Origin: CAG-177 sp964587915
GTDB taxonomy: Bacteria > Bacillota > Clostridia > Oscillospirales > Acutalibacteraceae
DNA: 27,229 nt
Assembly: GCA_964587915.1 (NCBI GenBank)
Contig: CAZPMK010000021.1
Coordinates: 1-27,229, forward strand
Reading direction: 5' to 3'
The notes below the pieces were generated by a model. It saw only the letters and a list, made by a program, of their open reading frames with translations, searched no databases and had not been told where the DNA came from. Position numbers and translations under genes: made by a program. Of this stretch, positions 16,454-24,275 are shown in pieces; positions within the stretch are counted from its first letter, which is position 1, and each line of letters begins with the position of its first letter.

Positions 16454-17581
16454 TTACTCAAAAGTTGGAAGCAAAAGCCTTTGTCCAACATAAATCAGAT
16501 TCACATCTTCTATGCCGTTCAGTTCGATAATGATTCGAATATTTGCTCTATAATCAAGACCGTGTTCTGCACAAATCTTAGCGAGCGTATCTCCTGCAAC
16601 AACAGTATATGAGGTGAATTTTGCATCGCTGGATTTCTGCTTACTGTTCTCGACAAAAACTTTGAGTTCCTCTAAGACTTTCTCTTGGTTTGGCAGTGTA
16701 ATCTCATGATTTTCGAGCATCTCAATCAAATCAGCTGCCGTAGTTTGCCCAGAACTATCGAGAATACCATTTACCAACTGCTCCTGCAATTTTGAAATGC
16801 TATTGGCTTGGTCATTGATGATTGCACCTTGCGTTGAAAGTTCATCAATAATCTCATTTTGCTTTTTCAGTTGGCTCTCATATTTGTGATTGAGAGATAC
16901 TGCAAAGGTAGCAAGCAAGATTGTTGATACACAAAGCAATGCCAGCAATACCGTTGTTAATTTAGAAGCCTTGGCTGGAGGAACATCTGCTTTTTTGATT
17001 TTGGTTTGCTCAATCTTGATTGCCTTCCCAATATCATCGTATATGTAATAGCCTTTCAGTTTTTCAATCTTGCCGTTTTTCCATTGAAAGAAGCCTCGCA
17101 AATTTTGCACAGGGTCAATCACATAGGCGATCTGGAATGGCAGATTAAAAAAGTTCTCCTGAATGAACAAATCATAGTTCGATAGGAAAATTCCATAATT
17201 CGGATGTGTGTGCTGCCAACCGATAATTCTCTTGTTCGGATACCGTTGCTCATGTTCAGCATGAACATAGTCCCATGTTTCGTGCGTAAATGTAAGGGTT
17301 GATGCAGATGCATCTGTATACTTGGCTTCGATGTATTCGGAGATAAGTACATGGGTCTTTCCAAGTTCATTGCTGTAGTCTCCGATGATGATGCTACCGA
17401 GTTCTTTGCTGGTGTCTGAGGCAGAGAGTTTTTCCAATGCCTTGTAGACATCTTGTTTAATATAAACCTTTACATCATCGTTTTCTATCTCTCCGAAAGT
17501 CAAGAAGTTCGTTGGGAGTTGTATGTTAGCCGAATCGTCTGAACTGTCCTCCTGAAGTTCAATTTCAAAATCCTTGTCCAA
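16454..17581 (-). CDS. JAB/JAMM isopeptidase with membrane helix and C-terminal LysM
   Basis: The 375-aa protein has a cytosolic JAB/Mov34 metalloprotease domain (about residues 38-185) with a complete JAMM motif: E60, then HTHPNYGIFLSNYD giving H124, H126, S134 and D137. A transmembrane helix follows at about 207-230, then a helical linker (coiled coil about 231-310). The C-terminal LysM domain starts near YTVVAGDTLAKIC and ends with the YVGQRLLLP strand. The topology puts the peptidase inside and the peptidoglycan-binding LysM outside. JAMM enzymes cleave isopeptide or linear bonds after ubiquitin-like proteins. The TTG start at 17581 lies 7 nt after AGGAGG. The JAMM domain is collinear with that encoded at 18513-19550. 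Confidence 0.92.
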   Translation of the reverse strand: MDKDFEIELQEDSSDDSANIQLPTNFLTFGEIENDDVKVYIKQDVYKALEKLSASDTSKELGSIIIGDYSNELGKTHVLISEYIEAKYTDASASTLTFTHETWDYVHAEHEQRYPNKRIIGWQHTHPNYGIFLSNYDLFIQENFFNLPFQIAYVIDPVQNLRGFFQWKNGKIEKLKGYYIYDDIGKAIKIEQTKIKKADVPPAKASKLTTVLLALLCVSTILLATFAVSLNHKYESQLKKQNEIIDELSTQGAIINDQANSISKLQEQLVNGILDSSGQTTAADLIEMLENHEITLPNQEKVLEELKVFVENSKQKSSDAKFTSYTVVAGDTLAKICAEHGLDYRANIRIIIELNGIEDVNLIYVGQRLLLPTFE

Positions 17582-17617
17582 TATTAGTCCTCCTTTATAC
17601 AGTAATGTTTATCCATA

Positions 17618-18520
17618 TTACCATAAGTATTGCCATATTATCATAAGCATTGCATATAATGTATATGCAATGACTGTCCGGATGGTGGCAGTAGAGTTGA
17701 CACCGCTGTTCCGAGCAATAAATTGAAATCGGAACGGCTCATTCATAGACTTTGCCTTCATCGCTTTCCCTTCAAGGGATTTCATATAGATGCTATTACC
17801 AAAGATACCTATTGCAATATTTCCTGCAAAGGAAAGAAACGACAGAAATGTTGAACCAATTAGTGAAAGCAAAAAAGTTGCGGCAAGGAATCCAACACCA
17901 TAGCCGTACATTTTTCGGTAGATCAGCCAATAGGGAGCAAATAAGAAAGCTGCCCAGTTCCACGAAGTTTGCTTGTTTCGGGATTTCATCTCTTGAAACT
18001 TCGGGACATAATATTCTGATTTCACACCGATGAGGTGTTGAATGTCTTCGTCAACGCTTGCGTTATGATACGAAGTATAACCAGAAGCAGAATAGTTGCT
18101 TTGCTGCTGATAAGAAGGATTATATTGATTTACATAAGCATACGGATCCTGATTTGCCTGGTTTGATTTACTATAAACAGGGGCTTGTGAAGTTGGTTCA
18201 GGTATTGTTAGCAAATTTCCACATTTGGAGCAAGCTAACGATGTGGCGACGTTCTGAGTACCACATCTCGTGCAGAATACAGGTCTTTCTGAATTCCTGA
18301 TTGGGGAATATTCAAAATTCATGTGCTGCGATGTGACAGAAGTGGCGATATTATCCGCTGACTTAATAGCACCTAAGCAACCAAATGTAGTACACCCTTG
18401 ATTTTCAACCCAACAATCTTTGTGGTGAGGCATATCGCATTCACTACACATGACAATTTCGTCGGTTGGATTGAATTCAGTTTTACAAAACGGACATATC
18501 TTTCCGGTATAATCATTCAT
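17618..18520 (-). CDS. Prokaryotic RING finger, zinc-ribbon and DUF2628-like membrane protein
   Basis: The 300-aa protein opens with a binuclear treble-clef (bacterial RING, Prok-RING_1-like): C9, C12, C25, C28, H32/H33, C36, C43 and C48, including PHHKDCWVEN. A second zinc ribbon follows around residues 78-105 (FCTRCG and ACSKCG). Next is a Tyr/Gln/Asn-rich linker. The membrane region begins WNWAAFLFAPYWLIYRKMYG, which resembles DUF2628 proteins, and has several helices. It is a candidate E3 ligase presenting the E2 to targets at the membrane. The ATG at 18520 follows AAGGAG and overlaps the JAMM gene stop by 8 nt. A very similar RING is encoded at 24821-25858. Confidence 0.85.
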   Translation of the reverse strand: MNDYTGKICPFCKTEFNPTDEIVMCSECDMPHHKDCWVENQGCTTFGCLGAIKSADNIATSVTSQHMNFEYSPIRNSERPVFCTRCGTQNVATSLACSKCGNLLTIPEPTSQAPVYSKSNQANQDPYAYVNQYNPSYQQQSNYSASGYTSYHNASVDEDIQHLIGVKSEYYVPKFQEMKSRNKQTSWNWAAFLFAPYWLIYRKMYGYGVGFLAATFLLSLIGSTFLSFLSFAGNIAIGIFGNSIYMKSLEGKAMKAKSMNEPFRFQFIARNSGVNSTATIRTVIAYTLYAMLMIIWQYLW

Positions 18521-19550
18521 TCGGTAGGACTCCTTCCTCAGCAGAATTCGTAGAATTTGTATCGGAGAGTTCATCCGCAGTTCTCATCGGATCGGCTGAT
18601 GCGATATTATCGGGAACTTCGGTAGAAGGTTCAGCAGAATCATCGCTGTCAGGATCTTCGATGTCGGTGCCTTCACTATTGCTCTCCGGTTCGGTTGGTT
18701 CCGTCTCCTCTACGATGATCCCTGCTTCTTTCAAAATATCAGTTAACTCCTGTATCTCAGCAGACTGAGACCACAGTTGTTGTTGCAAGTACGAAAGGTG
18801 TTGATTAGCACTATTCATAAGTGCTTCCTGCTGACCCTCAACTTCTTTTAATTTGTTGTTGATTAAAATATTTGAAAAAATCAAAAAGACAGCAGTCACG
18901 GACAAGATCGCTATCAATATGTTTTTAGCACTGAAAAGCGGTGACTGATTGCAACTTTCAACGACTTCCTTTTCAGGACCAACCGTTATTTCTTCACCGG
19001 TCTTGTCATAGATGTAGAAGCCCTTGCATTTTTCTATTTTCTCATTGAGCCAAAAATAGAAGCCCTCAATATGCTGGATAGGGTCAACAACATACGCGAC
19101 CTGATAATCCTCATTAAAGAAGTTTTGGTGGATAAATTTGTCGTACTCGGAAAGGAAAATGCCAAAATCGGGATGCGTATGAATCCACCCGACAATTTTC
19201 TTACCTGGGTGCTTTTTCTCGATTTCCTTATGAACATAATCCCATGTTTCATGGGTGAACTTTAGCGTTGTCGGTGTAGCCTCGCAAAACTTAGCCTCAA
19301 CAAAGCCGCTGATGACAATGTTGGTTTTCCCGAATTCTTCAATCATTGTCCCTACCAGCATCCCGCCGCTTTCGTTGGTTGTCTTATTCTTCGTGAACCT
19401 GTGTATTTCCTTGTATGTTGGTTGAGAAATGTAGATGTTTTTGTTTTCCTCAACATGATCGCCAACTGCTAAAATATTTTGTGGCAGCATATTTTTTTGC
19501 AAATTCGCAATTGCACTCTTTTTGATTCTGTTTTTCGATTTCTTTGCCAT
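18513..19550 (-). CDS. JAB/JAMM isopeptidase with membrane anchor and acidic tail
   Basis: The 345-aa protein has a JAB/Mov34 domain at about residues 38-188 with a full JAMM site: E60 (NESGGMLVG) and HTHPDFGIFLSEYD giving H124, H126, S134 and D137. A membrane helix lies at about 208-230. A coiled coil (KLKEVEGQQEALMNSANQHL and onward) and a strongly acidic Glu/Asp/Ser-rich tail follow, predicted outside. It would deconjugate or mature the neighbouring ubiquitin-like protein at the inner membrane face. The ATG at 19550 is chosen because GGGAG lies 8 nt upstream; the ATG at 19565 has no ribosome binding site. It shares metal-ligand positions and much of its domain sequence with the JAMM-LysM protein. 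Confidence 0.92.
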   Translation of the reverse strand: MAKKSKNRIKKSAIANLQKNMLPQNILAVGDHVEENKNIYISQPTYKEIHRFTKNKTTNESGGMLVGTMIEEFGKTNIVISGFVEAKFCEATPTTLKFTHETWDYVHKEIEKKHPGKKIVGWIHTHPDFGIFLSEYDKFIHQNFFNEDYQVAYVVDPIQHIEGFYFWLNEKIEKCKGFYIYDKTGEEITVGPEKEVVESCNQSPLFSAKNILIAILSVTAVFLIFSNILINNKLKEVEGQQEALMNSANQHLSYLQQQLWSQSAEIQELTDILKEAGIIVEETEPTEPESNSEGTDIEDPDSDDSAEPSTEVPDNIASADPMRTADELSDTNSTNSAEEGVLPNE

Positions 19551-19555
19551 TTTTC

Positions 19556-20449
19556 TCACTCCCATATATCAATTTCAAAATCGGTCCTTTCTTTCGGGTC
19601 ATACTTCAATTTAAGGTTTTTCTTCTTCTGATATATCAACATAACCGCCATTACAATGTTGCATGAGAGAGATAAAGCTACAGTGGAACACGCTATAAAT
19701 GTAATTGCAGAAACTTTCTCGTCCGTATGCGTGTCGGTTTGATCGTTTTCATCTTCAGTTGGAACATCCGAATCCAGGGTTGTTTGAGGCGAGTCGATTA
19801 CATTCGATACGTTCCCATTTTCGGTCAATTCAATATCAAGCAATTGCAGATAATCGCATATCCTGTTTATTGGAATGGCAAGTCCAATTCCTTCACCGTC
19901 TGACACTTTTAGAGTGTTCATTCCAAGAACTTGCCCATTGTCATTCAGTAGCGGACCGCCGCTGTTTCCTTCATTGATAGCAGCATCAATTTGGATATAT
20001 GAATTATTCCGAATGGTTCGCTCTTTGGCAGAAACAGTGCCTTTAGTCAGCGTATAAGCCATCCCCTTGGGAGCACCGATTGCATAGATGTCATCGCCTG
20101 TTTTCATTGCAGATATATCCGCAACAGTCAAGCAAGGAAAGTCTCCATTTTCCACAACCAATACAGCGATGTCTTCATTTTCATTTGTGCCGAGCACAGT
20201 TGCTTTGTATTCATTACCGCTGTACGACAAGACGGATATTTGTGAGCTATCAGTTATAACATGAGCGTTTGTGATGATGCAGTTTGTCCCGAGAGCAAAG
20301 CCACTACCCAAAGAATTCTCAGAATAGATCACAAATATGGATTCATAAATTGCCTCTGCTTCAAAGCCTATTGCACCTGCAGATACAGGGAAGACGAGCA
20401 ATATCGCCATCACCATCAATAAAGAGAGTCGCATTCTGATTGGCTTCAC
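19556..20449 (-). CDS. Extracytoplasmic HtrA/trypsin-like serine protease with C-terminal membrane anchor
   Basis: The 297-aa protein has an N-terminal signal peptide (hydrophobic at about residues 7-25, ending SAGA) and a chymotrypsin-fold protease domain with a complete triad: H63 in TNAHV, D93 in NEDIAV and S163 in GNSGGP. A Thr/Asp-rich linker follows, then a hydrophobic helix at about 247-272 and a basic then acidic tail. No PDZ domain is present, unlike DegP/HtrA. The catalytic domain would face outside while the tail reaches the cytosol. The start is GTG at 20449 with AGGAGG about 11 nt upstream; an ATG at 20434 is the alternative. It sits between the E2 and JAMM genes, suggesting an envelope-side partner or trigger. 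Confidence 0.9.
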   Translation of the reverse strand: MKPIRMRLSLLMVMAILLVFPVSAGAIGFEAEAIYESIFVIYSENSLGSGFALGTNCIITNAHVITDSSQISVLSYSGNEYKATVLGTNENEDIAVLVVENGDFPCLTVADISAMKTGDDIYAIGAPKGMAYTLTKGTVSAKERTIRNNSYIQIDAAINEGNSGGPLLNDNGQVLGMNTLKVSDGEGIGLAIPINRICDYLQLLDIELTENGNVSNVIDSPQTTLDSDVPTEDENDQTDTHTDEKVSAITFIACSTVALSLSCNIVMAVMLIYQKKKNLKLKYDPKERTDFEIDIWE

Positions 20450-20472
20450 GATATTACTCGCCTCCTAATCTT

Positions 20473-22347
20473 TTACTTGGTATTAAATACTAACACGGAA
20501 TTGCCAATGGCGATTGCATCACCTTGACGCAATACATGGCGAACCGTCTTTTGACCATTAACAATAGTTCCCATAGGTGTACCACAGTCGGTCAAAACAT
20601 ATTTGCTGCCCTCCAGCTTGATGTCGCAATGGTGCGGTCCAACAAGCTTGTCCTTGAACAGAACGATGGTATTTTTGCCGTTATTACCAATGCTGGTTGT
20701 ACCGGCAAATACAAGATACTCCTTGCCCTCAAATTCACCACGAATAACTTTGAGCCATGCAGCTTTAGCAAATTGTTCGAGCAAGCCAACGCCGACACCG
20801 ATCAAGCTACCCATAACAACAATAGCAATACCTCTTGCGACAACATCATTCGGAATAACATCGAAAACATAGTTAAACAAGAAACCACCGATAAAGGCAC
20901 CAACCAAGCCACCGAGAGAGCAGAATAGGATGCGCTTCTTTTCGGGTTTGATAAGACCAACAGACGTGCCAACGCCGAGTCCCATGATAGCCCAGCCCAA
21001 GCCACGAATAAATGCAGCTGTTAAATCAGCAGGATCATCACCGAGCATTTCGGAATACATCCACTGTGCTAAGTATCCGCTGACGAAACCAATAGCAAGC
21101 GACACACCTGCACCAAGCAGAGCATACTTGACTGCTTTTTCCTTTGAGCCGTAGTAGATACCTTCGCCAATACCAAGGAACAAACCGACAAAAAGAGCAA
21201 TCACAGCAGACCACAATGCCGTGCCGGTGCGAGATACTGTGGCCAAAGCATCGCCTAACTTATCTTCATCTTCGTCGTACTCGTCTGTGTAGGCATCATA
21301 GAGAACATCATCTGCTTTGTCATCATACTCAAAGTAGTCATCAAAATAATTCTGAGCGGTTTCCGAGGCATTGGATTTATACCAATTGGTGAATGCCGTG
21401 GTCGAATCGGAGTCTACGCCCTCTCTTCTACAATAAGCCTCAAACTCGTCATATCCTTTGTCCCATGCTTCGTCTGCCTTGTTTTTGTACTTGTAATAAT
21501 CAACCAATTCAGAATGTCCGCTGAGGCGAGCAGCAGCAACATCACTGGTAATATTGTTGTCTGTAAATTCAGAAACGCCGAAACCAACAAATGCACCAAT
21601 CAATGCCCAAAGCAGACCCTTTATCAAAACAGTTTTGAAGTTAAGCTTATTCCCCTTAACCACGCCACCATGAGATACTGTTTGCATCCGCTGCACAGTA
21701 GGAACGAACTCAATTCCTGCAAGTTCTTCAGCAGTAATTTCAAAATCATTCTCATCTACTTTTTCTGCAACGGCGACAGCAGTGGCTGGAGCACTTTCTT
21801 CCGCAGCTGCACTGGATTGTTCTTCAGCAACAGCTCCGCTATCATCAAAGAGGTCAATGTCTACCGTTTCTTTGGAAGAAGCGTAGTCGGCAATATAAAG
21901 ATCAATGTTGCCAACAGGAAATAAATGCTTGTTTTCCATTGCCCATTGAGCAGCATCGGCACACAGTGGGCTGTAAGAGTTCCAAGATTTGTACTGAATC
22001 ATGTCACCAATATTGATGATGATGTCACTCAACGATTCTCCGGCACCCCAAATGTCGCCAATGCAAATCTGTCCATCACGGAAGTTGGGATGCCAAATAG
22101 GTGTTAAAATTTTGCAAATGGGTTTATAACGGGGATAATCGGCATGAAGCGTGATCTCCACCTCATGACGTGCGAGTGTTTCAATTCTTCCGTCCGGCAA
22201 AAGATAGATACCGTTAACAAAGTATGTAACATGATATTTTTCGGGCGGTTCTTCTCCTATTGGAGTGACAACGATATTTTGATGGCCTGTAAAATCTTTT
22301 CTGACTTGTTCCCAGTCAGAAGCAAGGCGCCTCATTCTTGCGGTCAT
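20473..22347 (-). CDS. E2 ubiquitin-conjugating-like (UBC) domain fused to membrane domain and FHA
   Basis: The 624-aa protein starts with a UBC fold (about residues 1-145): HPN at 86-88, catalytic Cys95 in GQICIGD, and an E2-like C-terminal helix region. An acidic, Ala-rich linker leads to TM1 (about 243-260). A Tyr/Asp-rich loop (about 261-372) is followed by Gly-rich membrane helices (about 376-525). The C-terminal FHA domain (about 540-624) has TSIGNN, GPHH and TDCGTPMGTIVNG. The E2 would accept the Ubl from the E1 and the FHA would recruit phosphothreonine partners, both in the cytosol. The ATG at 22347 follows AAAGGAGA; an upstream TTG at 22374 lacks a ribosome binding site. It starts 13 nt after the E1 stop codon. 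Confidence 0.93.
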   Translation of the reverse strand: MTARMRRLASDWEQVRKDFTGHQNIVVTPIGEEPPEKYHVTYFVNGIYLLPDGRIETLARHEVEITLHADYPRYKPICKILTPIWHPNFRDGQICIGDIWGAGESLSDIIINIGDMIQYKSWNSYSPLCADAAQWAMENKHLFPVGNIDLYIADYASSKETVDIDLFDDSGAVAEEQSSAAAEESAPATAVAVAEKVDENDFEITAEELAGIEFVPTVQRMQTVSHGGVVKGNKLNFKTVLIKGLLWALIGAFVGFGVSEFTDNNITSDVAAARLSGHSELVDYYKYKNKADEAWDKGYDEFEAYCRREGVDSDSTTAFTNWYKSNASETAQNYFDDYFEYDDKADDVLYDAYTDEYDEDEDKLGDALATVSRTGTALWSAVIALFVGLFLGIGEGIYYGSKEKAVKYALLGAGVSLAIGFVSGYLAQWMYSEMLGDDPADLTAAFIRGLGWAIMGLGVGTSVGLIKPEKKRILFCSLGGLVGAFIGGFLFNYVFDVIPNDVVARGIAIVVMGSLIGVGVGLLEQFAKAAWLKVIRGEFEGKEYLVFAGTTSIGNNGKNTIVLFKDKLVGPHHCDIKLEGSKYVLTDCGTPMGTIVNGQKTVRHVLRQGDAIAIGNSVLVFNTK

Positions 22348-22360
22348 ACGCTTGTCTCCT

Positions 22361-23545
22361 TTATAGATTCTCAAAAACTTCCGCTTCGTCGGAAGAAAAT
22401 TCGTAATAGGTAGTATTCATACCAGCTCTGCCGCCTACAATGTGAAGCAACGGCAGCCCAATCTCAAAGGGTGTCTTTTCCAAGAAGTCCTCGTCACCTT
22501 TGATAGAATGGATACTGTCAAAGGTCATTTGAGAACCACACTTAGGACAGGTCAACATATCACCCTTTAATTTATGAATGGGCGTAAACAGCTCTTTGTG
22601 TTCACCACAGGAGCACTTGGCGGTAGTAGCAATGTCTCGATCAAAGTCAAGCACCGCTTTTTCTCCAAGTTCACTGCGAATTTCGGTGAGCAGTTCTTTG
22701 AGCGAAATGGTTTTAACAGACCACGGCTTTTCGATGATCGTTTCGTATGTGTCGTGACTCATACAATCGTCTTTGCGTTGATACTCAACGACATAGGAAT
22801 CGTGGGTCAATCCATTGAACACATAACCCTTACCGGCAAGTGTAGGCAGATTTCTGTCCGAGTGCAGTAATTTAAGCATTTCCTGGACTTGGACACCGGC
22901 AATTACCGAGGAGGAAGTAGGAGTAGTCGGTATTTTGCCACCTGCCATTTCCTCATGCGTAAGCAATGCACAAGACTTCCGCTTATTTATCAGCATCCAG
23001 TCAGTTTCGGTCATCGTACACTCATAGCAAGCTCCTTGTCCGGGAATGAACACACGTGCGAATCCATTCAAAGCTTCAATCGCGCCGTCAATCCAGGGAC
23101 GATTCACCTTATAGCAGGATTGATTGATTGCGAGACGAGCTTCACGATTATCCAAACCGCCGAGCACCACATTCATTCTGCGGAATACACCAAGACCAAC
23201 ATCGTCAATGATGTTGGCAATAAACGCTTTGGCTTTCACATCGGGATTGATCTCCATTGCCCGTTCAGCGGCAACTTCCGCCTTATAGCGGCCAACATCT
23301 TTTGCCCTGTAAAGAACCGAACGAGTCAGGTTTGTATTTTCAATCGCATCCATGTCAAAAATCAGAATGCGACCAATACCCAGCAATGTGAGATTTTTAA
23401 TCAATTCGTTCCCGATTGCGCCCGCTCCGACAACCATAATCGTTGCATTCTTCAGCCTATCTTGATCCCACCACGGAATTAAGCGAAGCCGACTGTAACG
23501 ATCTTCCTCAAAATCTTCGGAGTTCATCTCAATATGATTGCTCAT
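22361..23545 (-). CDS. E1-like ubiquitin-activating enzyme (ThiF/UBA fold)
   Basis: The 394-aa protein has the ThiF/E1 Rossmann adenylation domain: GAGAIG at 40-45, acidic D64/D66, N72 and R75 in TNLTR, K88, and D132 in GGLDNR. C173 and C176 (ACYEC) with C261 and H264 (CMSH) could form the structural zinc site. C192 falls where UBA3-type enzymes have the catalytic cysteine. A C-terminal extension (about 270-394) contains a zinc ribbon (CSCG at 311-314 and CPKCG at 333-337). It would adenylate and thioesterify the YukD-like Ubl encoded immediately upstream (ATGA overlap of 4 nt), then pass it to the E2 encoded next. Confidence 0.95.
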   Translation of the reverse strand: MSNHIEMNSEDFEEDRYSRLRLIPWWDQDRLKNATIMVVGAGAIGNELIKNLTLLGIGRILIFDMDAIENTNLTRSVLYRAKDVGRYKAEVAAERAMEINPDVKAKAFIANIIDDVGLGVFRRMNVVLGGLDNREARLAINQSCYKVNRPWIDGAIEALNGFARVFIPGQGACYECTMTETDWMLINKRKSCALLTHEEMAGGKIPTTPTSSSVIAGVQVQEMLKLLHSDRNLPTLAGKGYVFNGLTHDSYVVEYQRKDDCMSHDTYETIIEKPWSVKTISLKELLTEIRSELGEKAVLDFDRDIATTAKCSCGEHKELFTPIHKLKGDMLTCPKCGSQMTFDSIHSIKGDEDFLEKTPFEIGLPLLHIVGGRAGMNTTYYEFSSDEAEVFENL

Positions 23546-24270
23546 TTGTTACCCCCACTTTTACCAAGTTTCATTGCAAAGTAAAAAATAGCAATCAGGC
23601 CAAGAGCAATTAGGGAAAATGCAAATCCCGTCTTGACGATTTCGCTTAAAGCCATTACATTATTGGCTGTCTGAGCCGCTGCATTTTGGATGCCTGTGTA
23701 AGCATCGCCGCCGTAGGAAGAATTAGATTCATAGCCGCCTACATATTTTGCAAACATGATTATTCCGAAAATCACGGATAGAATACCGGATATAATGCCA
23801 CCTATCGGAAAGAAGATGTTGCCTTTAGAAATTTTGTTAAACAGTTTCTGTGCCTTTTCCTTTGCAGAAAAATAATTGGTTGCTGGATTCTTCACCTGTG
23901 TAAGCTTGGATGTGTCCTCTTGGAGCTGACCTATGCTGTTGCCACAGGCAGGACAAAAAGCATCGTCTTCTTTGATTTCTGTGCCGCATTTATCACAAAA
24001 AGCTCCTGCCGTGATTTCCGGCTGAAGGCGAAGAACATCACCGTCTTTAATGCCAGCCTCTGCAAGCGTCTGAGCCTCAAGAAGCTGTCTGCCGGTTACT
24101 TTGTGAATAAACTTATAGCTGATGGGATTACCATCAGGACCTACAGAGGGCAGTTTGATTTTCTCAACCAGCTTTACCATGATGATGCCACACTTAACAT
24201 CATCGGGTAAACCGACCTTCTGTTCCTTATTTCCTGTTGCGTCAACAATGACTACATTAACTTTTGCCAT
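23542..24270 (-). CDS. YukD-like ubiquitin-fold protein with zinc ribbon and two membrane helices
   Basis: The 242-aa protein begins with a beta-grasp ubiquitin-like domain (about residues 1-85) of the YukD/EsaB type, with LPDDV and the late LAEAGIKDGDVLRL segment. A CxxC/CxxC zinc ribbon (C92, C95, C106, C109) follows, then a linker and two membrane helices (about 153-175 and 214-234). It is the probable modifier of the operon. The Ubl is not at the C-terminus: it is followed by TAG-A (G89), and the full protein ends GKSGGNK, so processing would be needed to expose a glycine. The ATG at 24270 lies 7-8 nt after AGGAGT; in-frame upstream starts fall inside the previous gene. It overlaps the E1 gene by 4 nt. 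Confidence 0.88.
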   Translation of the reverse strand: MAKVNVVIVDATGNKEQKVGLPDDVKCGIIMVKLVEKIKLPSVGPDGNPISYKFIHKVTGRQLLEAQTLAEAGIKDGDVLRLQPEITAGAFCDKCGTEIKEDDAFCPACGNSIGQLQEDTSKLTQVKNPATNYFSAKEKAQKLFNKISKGNIFFPIGGIISGILSVIFGIIMFAKYVGGYESNSSYGGDAYTGIQNAAAQTANNVMALSEIVKTGFAFSLIALGLIAIFYFAMKLGKSGGNK

Positions 24271-24275
24271 TTGAA

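Noticed and set aside
22361..23545. Thiamine or molybdopterin synthesis (ThiF/MoeB) locus
   Set aside because: A UBC-fold E2, RING proteins and JAMM peptidases are in the same operon and no ThiS, MoaD, thiG or moa genes are seen.
23542..24270. Type VII (Esx) secretion locus because of the YukD-like protein
   Set aside because: No WXG100 proteins, EssC/YukB FtsK-ATPase or other Esx membrane components are present, while E1, E2 and JAMM genes adjoin it.
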